Both the position numbers and the translations under genes were made by a program. This document shows positions 56,337 to 64,000 of a DNA stretch of 64,000 nt, piece by piece. The DNA is from Actinomycetospora endophytica. Its GTDB lineage: Bacteria > Actinomycetota > Actinomycetes > Mycobacteriales > Pseudonocardiaceae. Under the pieces are notes generated by a model, which was not told the DNA's origin, did not search any database, and saw nothing but the letters and a program-made list of their open reading frames with translations. The DNA lies in assembly GCF_021026375.1 (NCBI RefSeq), contig NZ_JAJNDB010000003.1:1-64000 (forward strand). The letters run 5' to 3'. How positions within the stretch are numbered: position 1 is the first letter of the stretch; every line of letters begins with the position of its first letter.

Positions 56337-57866
56337 TCAGAACCACACGCGAAGTCGACAATGGTCCACCGGGAGATCGACCTCGATCGCGTCGGAGCCG
56401 GTCACCCGCCAGGCGGTGTGGGGCCGGTCGTCGAGTTCGACGGTCGCCAGCGACGGCGCGGGGAGCCGGTCGACGGTGACCGCGGTCGTCGCCTGTGGCT
56501 CGGGGCGGGAGACGGCGGTGACGACGTCGAGGGTGCGCGCGGTCATGTCATTGCGGGCCTGGCGGATCGCGACGCGGGGGAAGTCGACGTCGCGCAGCGT
56601 CGGCTCGGCGTGGACATCGGTCTGAGGCTGATCGAACACGCGACTCCAGGCGCCGGGTGGGGCGGCGTCGGCCATGGCGAGGATGGCGTTGAGCTGCCCG
56701 CGGGGCCAGGGCTCGTCGAGGCCGAACCAGTAGCCGAAGCGGTCGTCGTGCTCGCCGAAGAACCGTGGCTGGAAGTGCTCCTCGACCTCGTCGCGCAGGC
56801 GGGCCTCGGTGGTGGTGTCGCCGAGCTCGCGGGCGAGCACGAGCGCGGTGACGATCATGCGGGGGTCCTTGGCCAGGTGGACGACCGGGTGTCGGCGGTC
56901 GCTGAACCCGATCGCCCGGGTGCACAGCTCGTAGAGCTGGGTGGCCCACGCCGGCTCCTGGGGCAGGAGGACGTGCAGGAAGATCAGCGCGTTGTAGGGC
57001 TCGTGGAGGGTGGCGACCTTGTCCTCGACGGGGTCGTAGTAGAAGGCGAACCAGTCGAGGTCGCCGTCGGGCTTGAGGCCCATGTAGTGGGTGCGGGCGT
57101 ATTCGGCCCAGGCGGGGAACGGTGCGTGCAGATCGGTGCCGCGCAGGCTGTCGTAGAGCTGCAGTCCGAGCCCGGCGGCGGTGACGCAGGTGGGCCAGAT
57201 CTTGGTGTTCTCGCAGTGGGGGCCCTGCGGCCGGGTCGCGAGCTGGTTGGACAGGTGGCGGGCGACGCGGTCGTGGGTCCAGGGGAACTGGCGGTTCCGG
57301 TATCCGGTGACCTGGAACGTGTCGTGCTCGGTCGCTTCGCCGGCCACGTAGCGGCGGATGCCCAGGGTGAGGTTGAGCCAGGCCCGGTAGAACAGGTTCC
57401 CGTCGGCGCCGACCGGGTCGGGCTGCAGGCCCCAGGGTTCGACGCCGTTGCCGGTCCAGCCGGGCAGCGGGTAGGCGCCGCGTAGTGGTTCGGGGGCGCA
57501 GCAGAGCCATTCCGGGCTGTAGCGGTCGACGTTCGGGTCCGGGCCGATGAGCGTGTTCCAGTCGATGCCGCCCCAGAAGCTGACGAAGCGCCAGATCAGT
57601 TCGTCGGCGATGCGGGTGTAGGCCTCCCGCCAGGCCGGGGTCGACTCCATGAGCATCGGCAGCGTGTAGGCCATCTCGGAGAGGTCGAAGCGGGGGAACA
57701 CGCACATCGGCGGGCTGCCGTAGCGGTCCCACCACGGGTGGGGTTCGCCCTGGTCGCTCCAGTCGTCCGGGGTGGTCGCCTTGTCCCAGGCGAATCGCAG
57801 CCAGCCGAGGGCGCGGTCGCTGAGCTCGGGCTGCGGCACGGCCTGCGGGCCGGGGCGGGTCGACAT
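56337..57866 (-). CDS. Linalool dehydratase/isomerase-like protein
   Basis: The product has 509 residues. The stretch GPHCENTKIWPTC contains C218 and C227, nine residues apart, the same spacing as the active-site C171 and C180 of Castellaniella linalool dehydratase/isomerase. Other family-like runs are PWWDRYGSPPM, LPGWTGNGVEPWGLQPDP, DGNLFYRAWLNL and AAGLGLQLYD. No signal peptide is visible, whereas the known enzyme is periplasmic. It is the last gene of a three-gene operon, 16 nt after the previous one. It probably acts on an isoprenoid alcohol or alkene; the substrate is unknown. Confidence 0.78.
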   Translation of the reverse strand: MSTRPGPQAVPQPELSDRALGWLRFAWDKATTPDDWSDQGEPHPWWDRYGSPPMCVFPRFDLSEMAYTLPMLMESTPAWREAYTRIADELIWRFVSFWGGIDWNTLIGPDPNVDRYSPEWLCCAPEPLRGAYPLPGWTGNGVEPWGLQPDPVGADGNLFYRAWLNLTLGIRRYVAGEATEHDTFQVTGYRNRQFPWTHDRVARHLSNQLATRPQGPHCENTKIWPTCVTAAGLGLQLYDSLRGTDLHAPFPAWAEYARTHYMGLKPDGDLDWFAFYYDPVEDKVATLHEPYNALIFLHVLLPQEPAWATQLYELCTRAIGFSDRRHPVVHLAKDPRMIVTALVLARELGDTTTEARLRDEVEEHFQPRFFGEHDDRFGYWFGLDEPWPRGQLNAILAMADAAPPGAWSRVFDQPQTDVHAEPTLRDVDFPRVAIRQARNDMTARTLDVVTAVSRPEPQATTAVTVDRLPAPSLATVELDDRPHTAWRVTGSDAIEVDLPVDHCRLRVWF

Positions 57867-57882
57867 CCGGTGACGTTCCGTT

Positions 57883-58548
57883 CTACGGCTCGGGCATGGG
57901 TTCGCCGGCGCCACCGCGCGGCATCCACAGCCTCGCGCGGGCCCGCCAGGCGTCCGTCCAGGTCGGGTCGAGCACCGTGACCGCGGGCTCCCGCGTGATC
58001 GTCTCGTCGCCGTCGAGGCTCGGGTCGGGGCTCAGGTAGGCCCCCGGGGGACGGACGCGGGGTCCGCGTCGGCGACCGATCCGCACGATCCGGCGGGTCA
58101 GTCCGTGGAACCAGATCACCACGAACGCGCTGCCCTCGATGCGCATCCGTTGGGTCACGACCCCGGCGACGACCCGATCGACGGTCCGGGTGGAGAGCAG
58201 CGTCGCGAGGGCCTGGCCGCTGGTGGCGAAGCGCAGCGCGTGGTCCGGGGCGCCGGCCGTGACCGTGGTGCTGCGGGCCCGTCGTCCCGGTCCGTCGAAC
58301 GACCAACGCCGTGCCACTCCGTCGTCCGTGGTGATGTCGACGACCAGGCTGCGGGTGATCTGCCGGCGCAGGACCGGGTCCCAGCGCGACGCCGGCGGCA
58401 GCACGACCCCGAACAGGCCCAGGACCAGACGCAGCAGCGAGGCCGCCCACGATCTCGGCAGCAGCCCCCATGCCCGTTCCCACGCCGTGACGTCCTGCCG
58501 GGGAGAGCTGGTCGCCGACGGTGCGCGACGAGACCCGGGCGAGCTCAC
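57883..58548 (-). CDS. Hypothetical protein of the LDI-like operon, possibly SCP2-like
   Basis: The product has 221 residues. The middle (DHALRFATSGQALATLLSTRTVDRVVAG) and the following IEGSAFVVIWFHGL have the rhythm of a sterol-carrier (SCP2) fold with a hydrophobic pocket, but I cannot be certain. A hydrophobic helix is near residue 35-50 (SLLRLVLGLFGVVLP). GTG 58548 overlaps the stop of the SRPBCC gene (GTGA). Sitting between a lipid-pocket protein and an isoprenoid enzyme supports binding of a hydrophobic ligand. Confidence 0.65.
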   Translation of the reverse strand: MSSPGSRRAPSATSSPRQDVTAWERAWGLLPRSWAASLLRLVLGLFGVVLPPASRWDPVLRRQITRSLVVDITTDDGVARRWSFDGPGRRARSTTVTAGAPDHALRFATSGQALATLLSTRTVDRVVAGVVTQRMRIEGSAFVVIWFHGLTRRIVRIGRRRGPRVRPPGAYLSPDPSLDGDETITREPAVTVLDPTWTDAWRARARLWMPRGGAGEPMPEP

Positions 58549-59015
58549 CGGCCGTTCTCGGCTGTCGCCTTGAGCCGTTGCAAGGTCGTCTCGAGCATGC
58601 TGTGGGTGAAGGCGACCCGGTCGTCGACGCCGGTGACGAGCTTGCCGACGGCGACGAGGGCACCCGGGCGGTGGTCGGTCCAGGTCTCGGTCACCGAGCA
58701 TCCGCCGTCCTCGACGGGAGCGATGTCGTAGACCCACTCCGCGGCCATGACCGGGCCCAGGCGGGTCTCGAAGGCGAACCGACGGCCCGGTGTCGCGTCG
58801 GTGACGAGGGTGGTGGTCGGCCACCAGCGACGTGCCCCCTTGTTGGTGCCGACGAACCGCGCTCCGACGGCCGGACCGCGCCGTCGCCCGACCCAGCGGC
58901 CGCCGGTGTTCTCCGGGCTCCACTCGCCCATTCGCGGGAGGTCGCTGACCAGGCCGTAGACCTCCTCCGGGCTGGCGGTGACGGTGATCGACGTCGAGGC
59001 GGTCGCTCCGGTCAT
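58545..59015 (-). CDS. SRPBCC (START-like) family protein
   Basis: The product has 156 residues. It opens with STSITVTASPEEVYGLVSDL, then MGEWSPEN, the usual start of polyketide-cyclase/START-like helix-grip folds, and ends with a long helix (HSMLETTLQRLKATAE). Such proteins hold hydrophobic ligands. ATG 59015 has AAGGAG 12 nt upstream. It is the first gene of the operon and diverges from the HxlR gene. Confidence 0.85.
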   Translation of the reverse strand: MTGATASTSITVTASPEEVYGLVSDLPRMGEWSPENTGGRWVGRRRGPAVGARFVGTNKGARRWWPTTTLVTDATPGRRFAFETRLGPVMAAEWVYDIAPVEDGGCSVTETWTDHRPGALVAVGKLVTGVDDRVAFTHSMLETTLQRLKATAENGR

Positions 59016-59070
59016 GGGGATCGTGGGCTCCTTCGCTGGGCCATGTGCCACTGACTGCTGCGAAGAAAGT

Positions 59071-59101
59071 TAGGGATGCACGGAGAGTGCCGCAATCCCT
59101 A
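59071..59101. promoter_or_regulatory. Inverted repeat in the HxlR-SRPBCC divergent promoter
   Basis: TAGGGAT (59071-59077) and ATCCCTA (59095-59101) are perfect inverted copies 17 nt apart, in the 97-nt region between the divergent genes. It is a candidate HxlR operator. Confidence 0.55.
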
Positions 59102-59112
59102 CTCTGAGAGAG

Positions 59113-59583
59113 ATGAGCTGGCTGGACCTCGACACCGGGAACTGCTCGGTGCAGCGCGCACTCGACGTCATCGGGGATCGCTGGTCACTGCTGATCCTGC
59201 GCGAGACCTTCAACGGTGTCCGCCGCTTCGACGACCTGGCCGGGCACCTGGCGATCTCCGAGTCGGTCCTCAGCCGCCGACTCCGGAGCCTGGTCGAGGC
59301 CGGCGTGCTGGAGCGCAGCGCGTACCGCGCCGCAGGGCAACGCACCCGCCACCAGTACCGGCTCACCGAGCGAGGACTGGACCTCCTCCCGGTGCTGACC
59401 TCGCTCATGGAGTGGGGCGATCGCCACCTCGCCGACGAGGCCGGAGTCGCCTGGGAGGTCCACCACGCCGACTGCGGCCACCGAGTGGAGACCGTGGTGC
59501 GCTGCCCGGCCCACGAGCAGACCCTCGGACCGCTCGACACCAGCACGGCCGCAGGACCCGGAGCGTGCGCCCGCCCGGCGTAG
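59113..59583 (+). CDS. HxlR family transcriptional regulator
   Basis: The product has 156 residues. The HxlR winged helix is clear: NCSVQRALDVIGDRWSLLIL, then RFDDLAGHLAISESVLSRRL. Cys11 is near the usual redox or ligand-sensing Cys position, and a short extension has three more Cys/His (HHADCGHRVETVVRCPAH), perhaps a metal site. It is divergent from the SRPBCC/LDI-like operon and likely controls it. Confidence 0.9.
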   Translation: MSWLDLDTGNCSVQRALDVIGDRWSLLILRETFNGVRRFDDLAGHLAISESVLSRRLRSLVEAGVLERSAYRAAGQRTRHQYRLTERGLDLLPVLTSLMEWGDRHLADEAGVAWEVHHADCGHRVETVVRCPAHEQTLGPLDTSTAAGPGACARPA

Positions 59584-59651
59584 GCAGGGCGCCCCCCGTC
59601 CACCCCCCCCCAGTTCGATGAGGCCGCCTCCTGCGAGCGATTCGCGACCGC

Positions 59652-60251
59652 TCAGTTGTCGTCGTCGTCCCCGTCGTTGTCCTTCTTGGTCGGCGCGGGC
59701 GCCTGGGTCTGCTGCTGCGGTGCCGGGTTGGTCGCCGCGGGTACCCCCGGTTGGCCCTGCCCGGGGACGGCCGGAGCCGTCTGGCTCGGTGGTGCCGGAG
59801 CGCTGGGCGCATTGTCGTCATTGTCGCCGCCGCCCTTCGTGCCGGCTCCGGTGACCACGAGGACCATTCCGACGATGGCCGCAATGGTCGCGAGTGCGTT
59901 CGCGATCCGATTCCTGGTCACCATGTCATCGCTCCCTTGTTGGATGGTCCTGATCTGCCGGGCCACGGAGGTGTTCGGATGGGCCGCCGGCCCCATGGAT
60001 TGCGCGTGGTGCCGGTGGAGCAGACCGGCGATCGTCGGTGCTCGTTCGAGACGGCCCAGCCAGTCCTCGGGGCGCTCGGGAAAGATCAGGCGGCGTCCGA
60101 TCAGCGCCGCGAACGCGTAGACGGCCGCGATGACGAAGCAGACCCAGGTGAGCCAGTTCGTGCTGCCGGCCGCGACGAGGCGGATCGACCCGACGGTGAA
60201 CGCGACCACGGCGACCGCGAGCCCCGCCTTCCACCTCCGCAGCGCCCGCAC
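59652..60251 (-). CDS. Small membrane protein of unknown function
   Basis: The product has 199 residues with three hydrophobic helices (about 9-28, 34-53 and 115-135), then a Pro/Gln/Ala-rich stretch and an acidic Asp/Asn end (KKDNDGDDDDN). GTG 60251 is chosen because TACAGT lies 7 nt upstream. I do not recognise the family. The 3' side faces the HxlR gene across 68 nt with no clear terminator. Confidence 0.65.
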   Translation of the reverse strand: MRALRRWKAGLAVAVVAFTVGSIRLVAAGSTNWLTWVCFVIAAVYAFAALIGRRLIFPERPEDWLGRLERAPTIAGLLHRHHAQSMGPAAHPNTSVARQIRTIQQGSDDMVTRNRIANALATIAAIVGMVLVVTGAGTKGGGDNDDNAPSAPAPPSQTAPAVPGQGQPGVPAATNPAPQQQTQAPAPTKKDNDGDDDDN

Positions 60252-60258
60252 GTGGCCG

Positions 60259-60264
60259 ACTGTA
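60259..60264 (-). promoter_or_regulatory. -10 box of a leaderless promoter
   Basis: On the - strand TACAGT ends 7 nt before GTG 60251. Confidence 0.5.
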
Positions 60265-60291
60265 GGTCGCCGTCATCGGCTGGCGCACGAT

Positions 60292-61557
60292 CTAGCTGGT
60301 GTCGACCGGGACGCCGCTGAAGGCCACCAGGCTGACGACGAAGTAGATGACGTAGAGCCCGAGCAGGACCGCGCCGTGCCACCGTCGCAGCCGCCCGGTC
60401 GCCAGGAAGATCGCCGACAGCGCCGTCATGACGATGAGCACCGGGAGGTGCCAGCGCAGGACGTCGGCGTCGACGGTGATCGCCCCGCCGATGAGCAGGA
60501 CGATGCCGAGCTTCCCCGTCACCGAGAACACGACGCTGCCGAGCACGTTGGCGATGCCGATCTCGGGTGCACCGCGGCGCTGGGGCTCGACGGTGAGGAA
60601 GATGTCCTCGAGGGAGAGCGCGAGGGTCGCGATGGTGACCCCGAAGACGGTGCCGTCGATGTCGAACGTGTTGAGGATGCCATCGGTGCCCTGACCGGCC
60701 ACGATCGCGCCGATGACCAGGCCGATCAGCGCGACGACCGCCCAGCCGAGAGCGGCCCAGGGCGAGTGCTGGCGGGCGCGGAGGAATGCCTGGTCGACCC
60801 GCAGGTCGGGCGGGAGGTCGAAGCCGCCCGAGCCGCTGCCGCCTGGACCGCTGCCGCCTGGACCGCCGCCGCCTGGACCGCCGCCGACGCCCGGCCCCGC
60901 ACCTCCCCCGTTCCCGCCTCCGGGAGCGGCATCATCGCCGCCGGCCACGAGGGTCGCGGTCCCGGCGCCACCACCGACTCCGGCTCCGACGGTCTCGAGC
61001 TGCTCGTAGAACTCCTCGTTGCGCCAGATCGGGCGTCGGCCGGCCTTCTCGCAGTAGGCGATCCAGCCGACGAACGCCACGAACAGCAGGCACAGGATGA
61101 CGCCGGTGACCAGCGTCAGCGCCCCGGTGGCGGCGAAGGCGTACATGACGATCGGCGAGGCCACGAACAGCACCAGATAGGACTTCGGCACCTCGAACTC
61201 GCACGGTGCGATGAGTGCGGCGAGGGCGAGCACGATGCCGGTCATGGCCACCGTCGTCCCGATGACGGTGCCCAGTGCGGCCGACTTGAGGTCGTCGATG
61301 TTCAGCACGATCCCGTAGGCGAGGTCGTCGAACTCGATCCCGGTGAACACCACGGCGACCAGGAAGAGCGAGATCGCCCACCGACTCGCGACTCCGACGA
61401 GGTGCGCGATGAGTTTCTCGGCGCTGTAGACCAGGACCGCGATACCCAGCACGAACTCGATGATCGGGATCACGGCCGCCCCCTTCGCCACGCTGCCGCC
61501 GAACGGATCGCGCCCAAGAGCGTGATCGGCGCCACCCGAGGTATCAACCGTTGACAT
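60292..61557 (-). CDS. Sodium/calcium-type cation antiporter (CaCA-like)
   Basis: The product has about 421 residues and ten hydrophobic segments in two halves. The halves carry related alpha-repeat regions: VVFTGIEFDDLAYG in the first and LALSLEDIFLTVEPQRRGAPEIGIANVLGSVVFS (longer text shortened in use) in the second, with acidic residues where CaCA antiporters bind Ca. A Gly-rich loop (about 195-235) links the halves. The start is uncertain between ATG 61557 and ATG 61569. It lies 83 nt after the TMEM165-like gene on the same strand. Confidence 0.75.
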   Translation of the reverse strand: MSTVDTSGGADHALGRDPFGGSVAKGAAVIPIIEFVLGIAVLVYSAEKLIAHLVGVASRWAISLFLVAVVFTGIEFDDLAYGIVLNIDDLKSAALGTVIGTTVAMTGIVLALAALIAPCEFEVPKSYLVLFVASPIVMYAFAATGALTLVTGVILCLLFVAFVGWIAYCEKAGRRPIWRNEEFYEQLETVGAGVGGGAGTATLVAGGDDAAPGGGNGGGAGPGVGGGPGGGGPGGSGPGGSGSGGFDLPPDLRVDQAFLRARQHSPWAALGWAVVALIGLVIGAIVAGQGTDGILNTFDIDGTVFGVTIATLALSLEDIFLTVEPQRRGAPEIGIANVLGSVVFSVTGKLGIVLLIGGAITVDADVLRWHLPVLIVMTALSAIFLATGRLRRWHGAVLLGLYVIYFVVSLVAFSGVPVDTS

Positions 61558-61640
61558 GGACACCGACATGTGTCTAAGCGGCGATTTGCCCTCTTCGGGC
61601 GGTACCGGTGTTCCGGAATCGGTGAACGGGAGGATGGGCG

Positions 61641-62225
61641 TCAGCCGCGGATGGCCTCGATCGCGCTGATCACCCCGAGGACCACCATGATCGCGGCCGC
61701 CGCGATGGTCACCCACCGCACCGGCACCCAGCGCTGGATCCGGGTTCCGCCGTACACCGCGAGCACGGACACCACCCACAGGGCGAGCAGGGCGCTGATC
61801 CCGACCGCGACGGGGCTGTCGTACCGCGCGGCGAGGGTGGCGATCACGAGTTCGGACGGGTCGGCGAACTCGGAGAGGGCGGTCACGAGGAACGCCGTCG
61901 TGATCACTCCCCAGCGGGTGCCGGAGGAAGTGCGGGCCTCCGACTCGTCATCGTCGTCGTCCTCGTTCGCTTCCCGCCACAGCAGGAACGCGCCGACGAT
62001 GAAGATCACCGCGAGGACCGCCTCGAGAGGCCGTTCCGGGAGCAGCGCGACGAGGCGCCCGGCGATCACGGCCACCACGACGTGCACGGCCATGCCGGCG
62101 AAGACGCCGATCAGCACCCAACGGGCGGGGAACTTGGTGGCCAGCACGAGTGTCGCGATGGCGCTGGTGTCCGCCAGTTCGGCGAGGAACACGATCCCGA
62201 ACGTGATGGCGACCACGACCACCAC
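61641..62225 (-). CDS. TMEM165/GDT1 family (UPF0016) cation transporter
   Basis: The product has 194 residues and six or seven helices in two repeats. The signature ExGD[KR][ST] is altered to ELADTS in repeat 1 and EFADPS in repeat 2, so the acidic residues remain but Gly and Lys/Arg are lost. A central acidic loop (NEDDDDDES) separates the halves. GTG 62225 follows GAGGAG by 8 nt. The family carries Mn or Ca. It pairs with the CaCA-like gene downstream. Confidence 0.85.
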   Translation of the reverse strand: MVVVVAITFGIVFLAELADTSAIATLVLATKFPARWVLIGVFAGMAVHVVVAVIAGRLVALLPERPLEAVLAVIFIVGAFLLWREANEDDDDDESEARTSSGTRWGVITTAFLVTALSEFADPSELVIATLAARYDSPVAVGISALLALWVVSVLAVYGGTRIQRWVPVRWVTIAAAAIMVVLGVISAIEAIRG

Positions 62226-62408
62226 CTGATCGTCTCCTCTCTCCGCGCCGCACACAACGGCTGCGGGTCGACGGGGGGTCGCGCGACGGCGTCCGCCGGT
62301 GGGCCGGAAACGTAACGGCGGGCGACGTGCATTGACCGGTCGGTAGCCGTCCTGAACCGTCCCGGGGGAGACGGGTACGAGCCCAGGACACCGGGAGTCA
62401 CGATCTCG

Positions 62409-63047
62409 ATGCATGCTCTCGTCACGTCCGCCGCGCCCGCCGACGGGGGAGTCGTCGGATGGCTCGACTCCGTGATGTCGATGCTGGGGGCGCCGGGAGC
62501 CGGGGCCGTGCTCGCCGTCGAGAACGTCTCGCTGATCCCCTCCGAGGTCGTCCTGCCGCTGGCGGGGTTCGCGGCCGCCCGCGGGGAGTTCAGCGTCGCG
62601 GCCGCCGTCGTCTGGACCACGATCGGCACGACGACGGGTGCTGTCGTCCTCTATCTCGTCGGCATGCTCGCCACACCCGCCACCGTGCGGCGCTGGATCA
62701 CGAGAATCCCGCTGATCACCGACCGCGAGGTCGATCTCGCCGAGTCGTGGTTCGACCGGCACGGTCGTGCGGCGGTTCTGCTGGGGCGGATGGTGCCGAT
62801 CGTCCGCAGCCTGATCTCGATTCCCGCGGGGCAGCGGCGCATGCCGTTCCTGCAGTTCCTCGTGCTCACGGTGCTGGGCAGCGCGGCCTGGAACTCCCTG
62901 TTCGTCGGGGCCGGGTACGTGCTGGGTGCGCGGTGGGAGCTCGTCGAGCGCTACGCGGGTCCCGTGCAGATCACCCTGCTGGTGATCGTCGGCGTGGTCA
63001 TGGTGCTCGCGCTCGTGCGCCACCGCGCATCGCCCGCCCGGCGGTAA
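62409..63047 (+). CDS. DedA family membrane protein
   Basis: The product has 212 residues. It has the DedA/SNARE-associated fold with ENVSLIPSEVVLPLAGFAAARG near the start, GRMVPIVRSLISIPAGQRRM (the conserved GRFxPxxR-like motif) and four or five helices. DedA proteins recycle lipid carriers in membranes. It is divergent from the TMEM165-like gene. Confidence 0.9.
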   Translation: MHALVTSAAPADGGVVGWLDSVMSMLGAPGAGAVLAVENVSLIPSEVVLPLAGFAAARGEFSVAAAVVWTTIGTTTGAVVLYLVGMLATPATVRRWITRIPLITDREVDLAESWFDRHGRAAVLLGRMVPIVRSLISIPAGQRRMPFLQFLVLTVLGSAAWNSLFVGAGYVLGARWELVERYAGPVQITLLVIVGVVMVLALVRHRASPARR

Positions 63048-63050
63048 CCT
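63045..63050 (+). promoter_or_regulatory. -10 box of a leaderless promoter
   Basis: TAACCT lies 6 nt before GTG 63057 and overlaps the dedA stop codon. Confidence 0.55.
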
Positions 63051-63056
63051 CACGCC

Positions 63057-63611
63057 GTGGGCTCCCTCCGGTATTCGATCAACGTGACGCTGGACGGTTG
63101 CTGCGACCACCGCGCGATTCCCGCGGACGAGGAACTGCACCGCAACGCGGCCGAGAACCTCGCCCGGGCCGATGCCCTGCTGTTCGGCCGCGTGACCTAC
63201 CAGATGATGGAACAAGCGTGGCGGCAGCCGGCCGACCCGGAGGAGCCACCCGGATCGACGGATCCTTTCGCCCGGACGATCGATGCGGCCGAGAAGTACG
63301 TCGTGTCGAGCACGCTCGAGCGGGTCGACTGGAACGCGGAGCTGGTGCGCGGGGACGACCTGGAGAGCACTGTCCGGGCGCTCAAGGAATCGAGGAGGAC
63401 GCTCTTCGTGGGAGGCGTCATGCTTCCGCTCGCACTGGCCGAGCTGGGACTGATCGACGAGTACGAATTCGTCGTGCATCCCCGGCTGGCCGGTCACGGG
63501 CCCACGCCGTTCGCGGGCCTGTCCCGATTCGTCGACCTGAAGCTGGTGGGCCGTGAGGAGCTCGGGTCGGGCGCGGTGGCGATGCGCTACGAGCCGAGAG
63601 CCGCGGCCTGA
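63057..63611 (+). CDS. RibD C-terminal/dihydrofolate-reductase-like protein
   Basis: The product has 184 residues. SINVTLDGCCDH at the start, ALLFGRVTYQMME, KYVVSSTLERVDWN and LFVGGVMLPLALAELGLIDEYEFVVHP are the usual landmarks of the YwjB/RibD-C family. It probably reduces a small substrate with NADPH. GTG 63057 follows TAACCT by 6 nt, so it is probably leaderless. Confidence 0.9.
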   Translation: MGSLRYSINVTLDGCCDHRAIPADEELHRNAAENLARADALLFGRVTYQMMEQAWRQPADPEEPPGSTDPFARTIDAAEKYVVSSTLERVDWNAELVRGDDLESTVRALKESRRTLFVGGVMLPLALAELGLIDEYEFVVHPRLAGHGPTPFAGLSRFVDLKLVGREELGSGAVAMRYEPRAAA

Positions 63612-63646
63612 GGCGGCGCCACCAGCCGACACACCGGGGAGGACCC

Positions 63647-64000
63647 GTGCGCGTCACCACCGTCTACACCAACCTCCGCGTGCCCGACATCGCGGAGGCC
63701 CGGAGCTTCTACGCCGGCTACCTCGGGTTGAGCGACGAGAGCATCAACATGGACTGGGTGACCCGGTTCAGCTCCCCGGACGGCGACGCGAACGTCCAGC
63801 TCGTCACCCGCGACGCCACCGCCCCGGAGGACTCGGTCGCCACGATCAGGGTCGACGACGTCGAGGCCGCCTACGACGAGGCCCGCGAGCGCGGCTACCA
63901 GATCGTCCACCCGCTCACCACCGAACCGTGGGGCGTGCGGCGGTTCTTCGTCCGGGCCCCGGACGGCAACGTCTTCAACATCGCCCAGCACCGGGACTGA
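63647..64000 (+). CDS. VOC (glyoxalase/bleomycin-resistance fold) family protein
   Basis: The product has 117 residues, complete at the window edge. RVTTVYTNLRVPDIAEARSF is the first beta-alpha-beta unit, and FFVRAPDGNVFNIAQH is the C-terminal unit with its conserved Asn and His. GGGGAGGA precedes GTG 63647. The substrate is unknown. Confidence 0.88.
   Translation: MRVTTVYTNLRVPDIAEARSFYAGYLGLSDESINMDWVTRFSSPDGDANVQLVTRDATAPEDSVATIRVDDVEAAYDEARERGYQIVHPLTTEPWGVRRFFVRAPDGNVFNIAQHRD

Noticed and set aside
62226..62408. Mn-sensing yybP-ykoY riboswitch before the TMEM165-like gene
   Set aside because: I looked for the conserved core on the - strand and found neither its loop words nor the expected helices in the 183-nt gap.

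Overview
The window is very GC-rich and comes from an actinobacterium, most likely Pseudonocardia or a close relative. Many starts are GTG, several TANNNT -10 boxes lie 6-8 nt from a start codon, and the core gene order matches the Mycobacterium tuberculosis block Rv1691-Rv1701 followed by Rv1708-Rv1713. It opens with the 3' end of a 23S rRNA gene and a 5S rRNA gene.

Core chromosome (405-13681 and 22946-28957, + strand): an Arg/Gly/Asp-rich TPR protein, HAD phosphatase, small protein, tlyA, nadK, recN, steA, steB/mctB, a leaderless upstream ORF plus pyrG, a NUDIX hydrolase and xerD; then parA, scpA, scpB, an inserted SDR gene, rluB, cmk and der. Most neighbours overlap by 4 nt (ATGA or GTGA). 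An accessory block of about 9 kb on the - strand (13733-22778) splits the core between xerD and parA. It holds a five-gene amide/amidohydrolase operon (amidohydrolase, DUF1097 membrane protein, GntR regulator, acetamidase/formamidase, amidase) and a three-gene aromatic-acid set (IclR, MFS transporter, benzoylformate-decarboxylase-like enzyme).

The most unusual region is 28967-47465 on the - strand. Four tightly packed genes encode a Ser/Thr kinase, a one-pass membrane protein with six T-x-[L/I]-G-x-R motifs, a 3120-residue repeat protein that starts with a short leader-peptide-like domain, and a zinc-ribbon/FHA/PqqD-like/M50 metalloprotease. Directly upstream lies a DUF5819-HTTM pair, the same two-protein plan as the Bacillus SdpA-SdpB maturation proteins, and then two tandem paralogous AAA-LuxR regulators. 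The same two-part hairpin precedes both the DUF5819 gene and the kinase gene. I propose that this is a phosphorylation-controlled system for maturing or exporting a giant surface protein or toxin. That is inference: no single gene here is novel, but I do not know of this combination being described.

The right end is accessory DNA beside tRNA-Pro(GGG). The tRNA 3' half is repeated 3480 bp downstream, each copy next to the C-terminal remnant of a tyrosine integrase, and a third decayed tRNA end lies near 56.26 kb. This marks old, stacked integrative elements. Their cargo includes an alpha/beta hydrolase, a sulfite-oxidase-like molybdoenzyme, a LysR regulator and a DUF1254/DUF1214 protein. Beyond them are a linalool dehydratase/isomerase-like operon with a divergent HxlR regulator, a CaCA/TMEM165 cation-transport pair, and DedA, RibD-like and VOC proteins.
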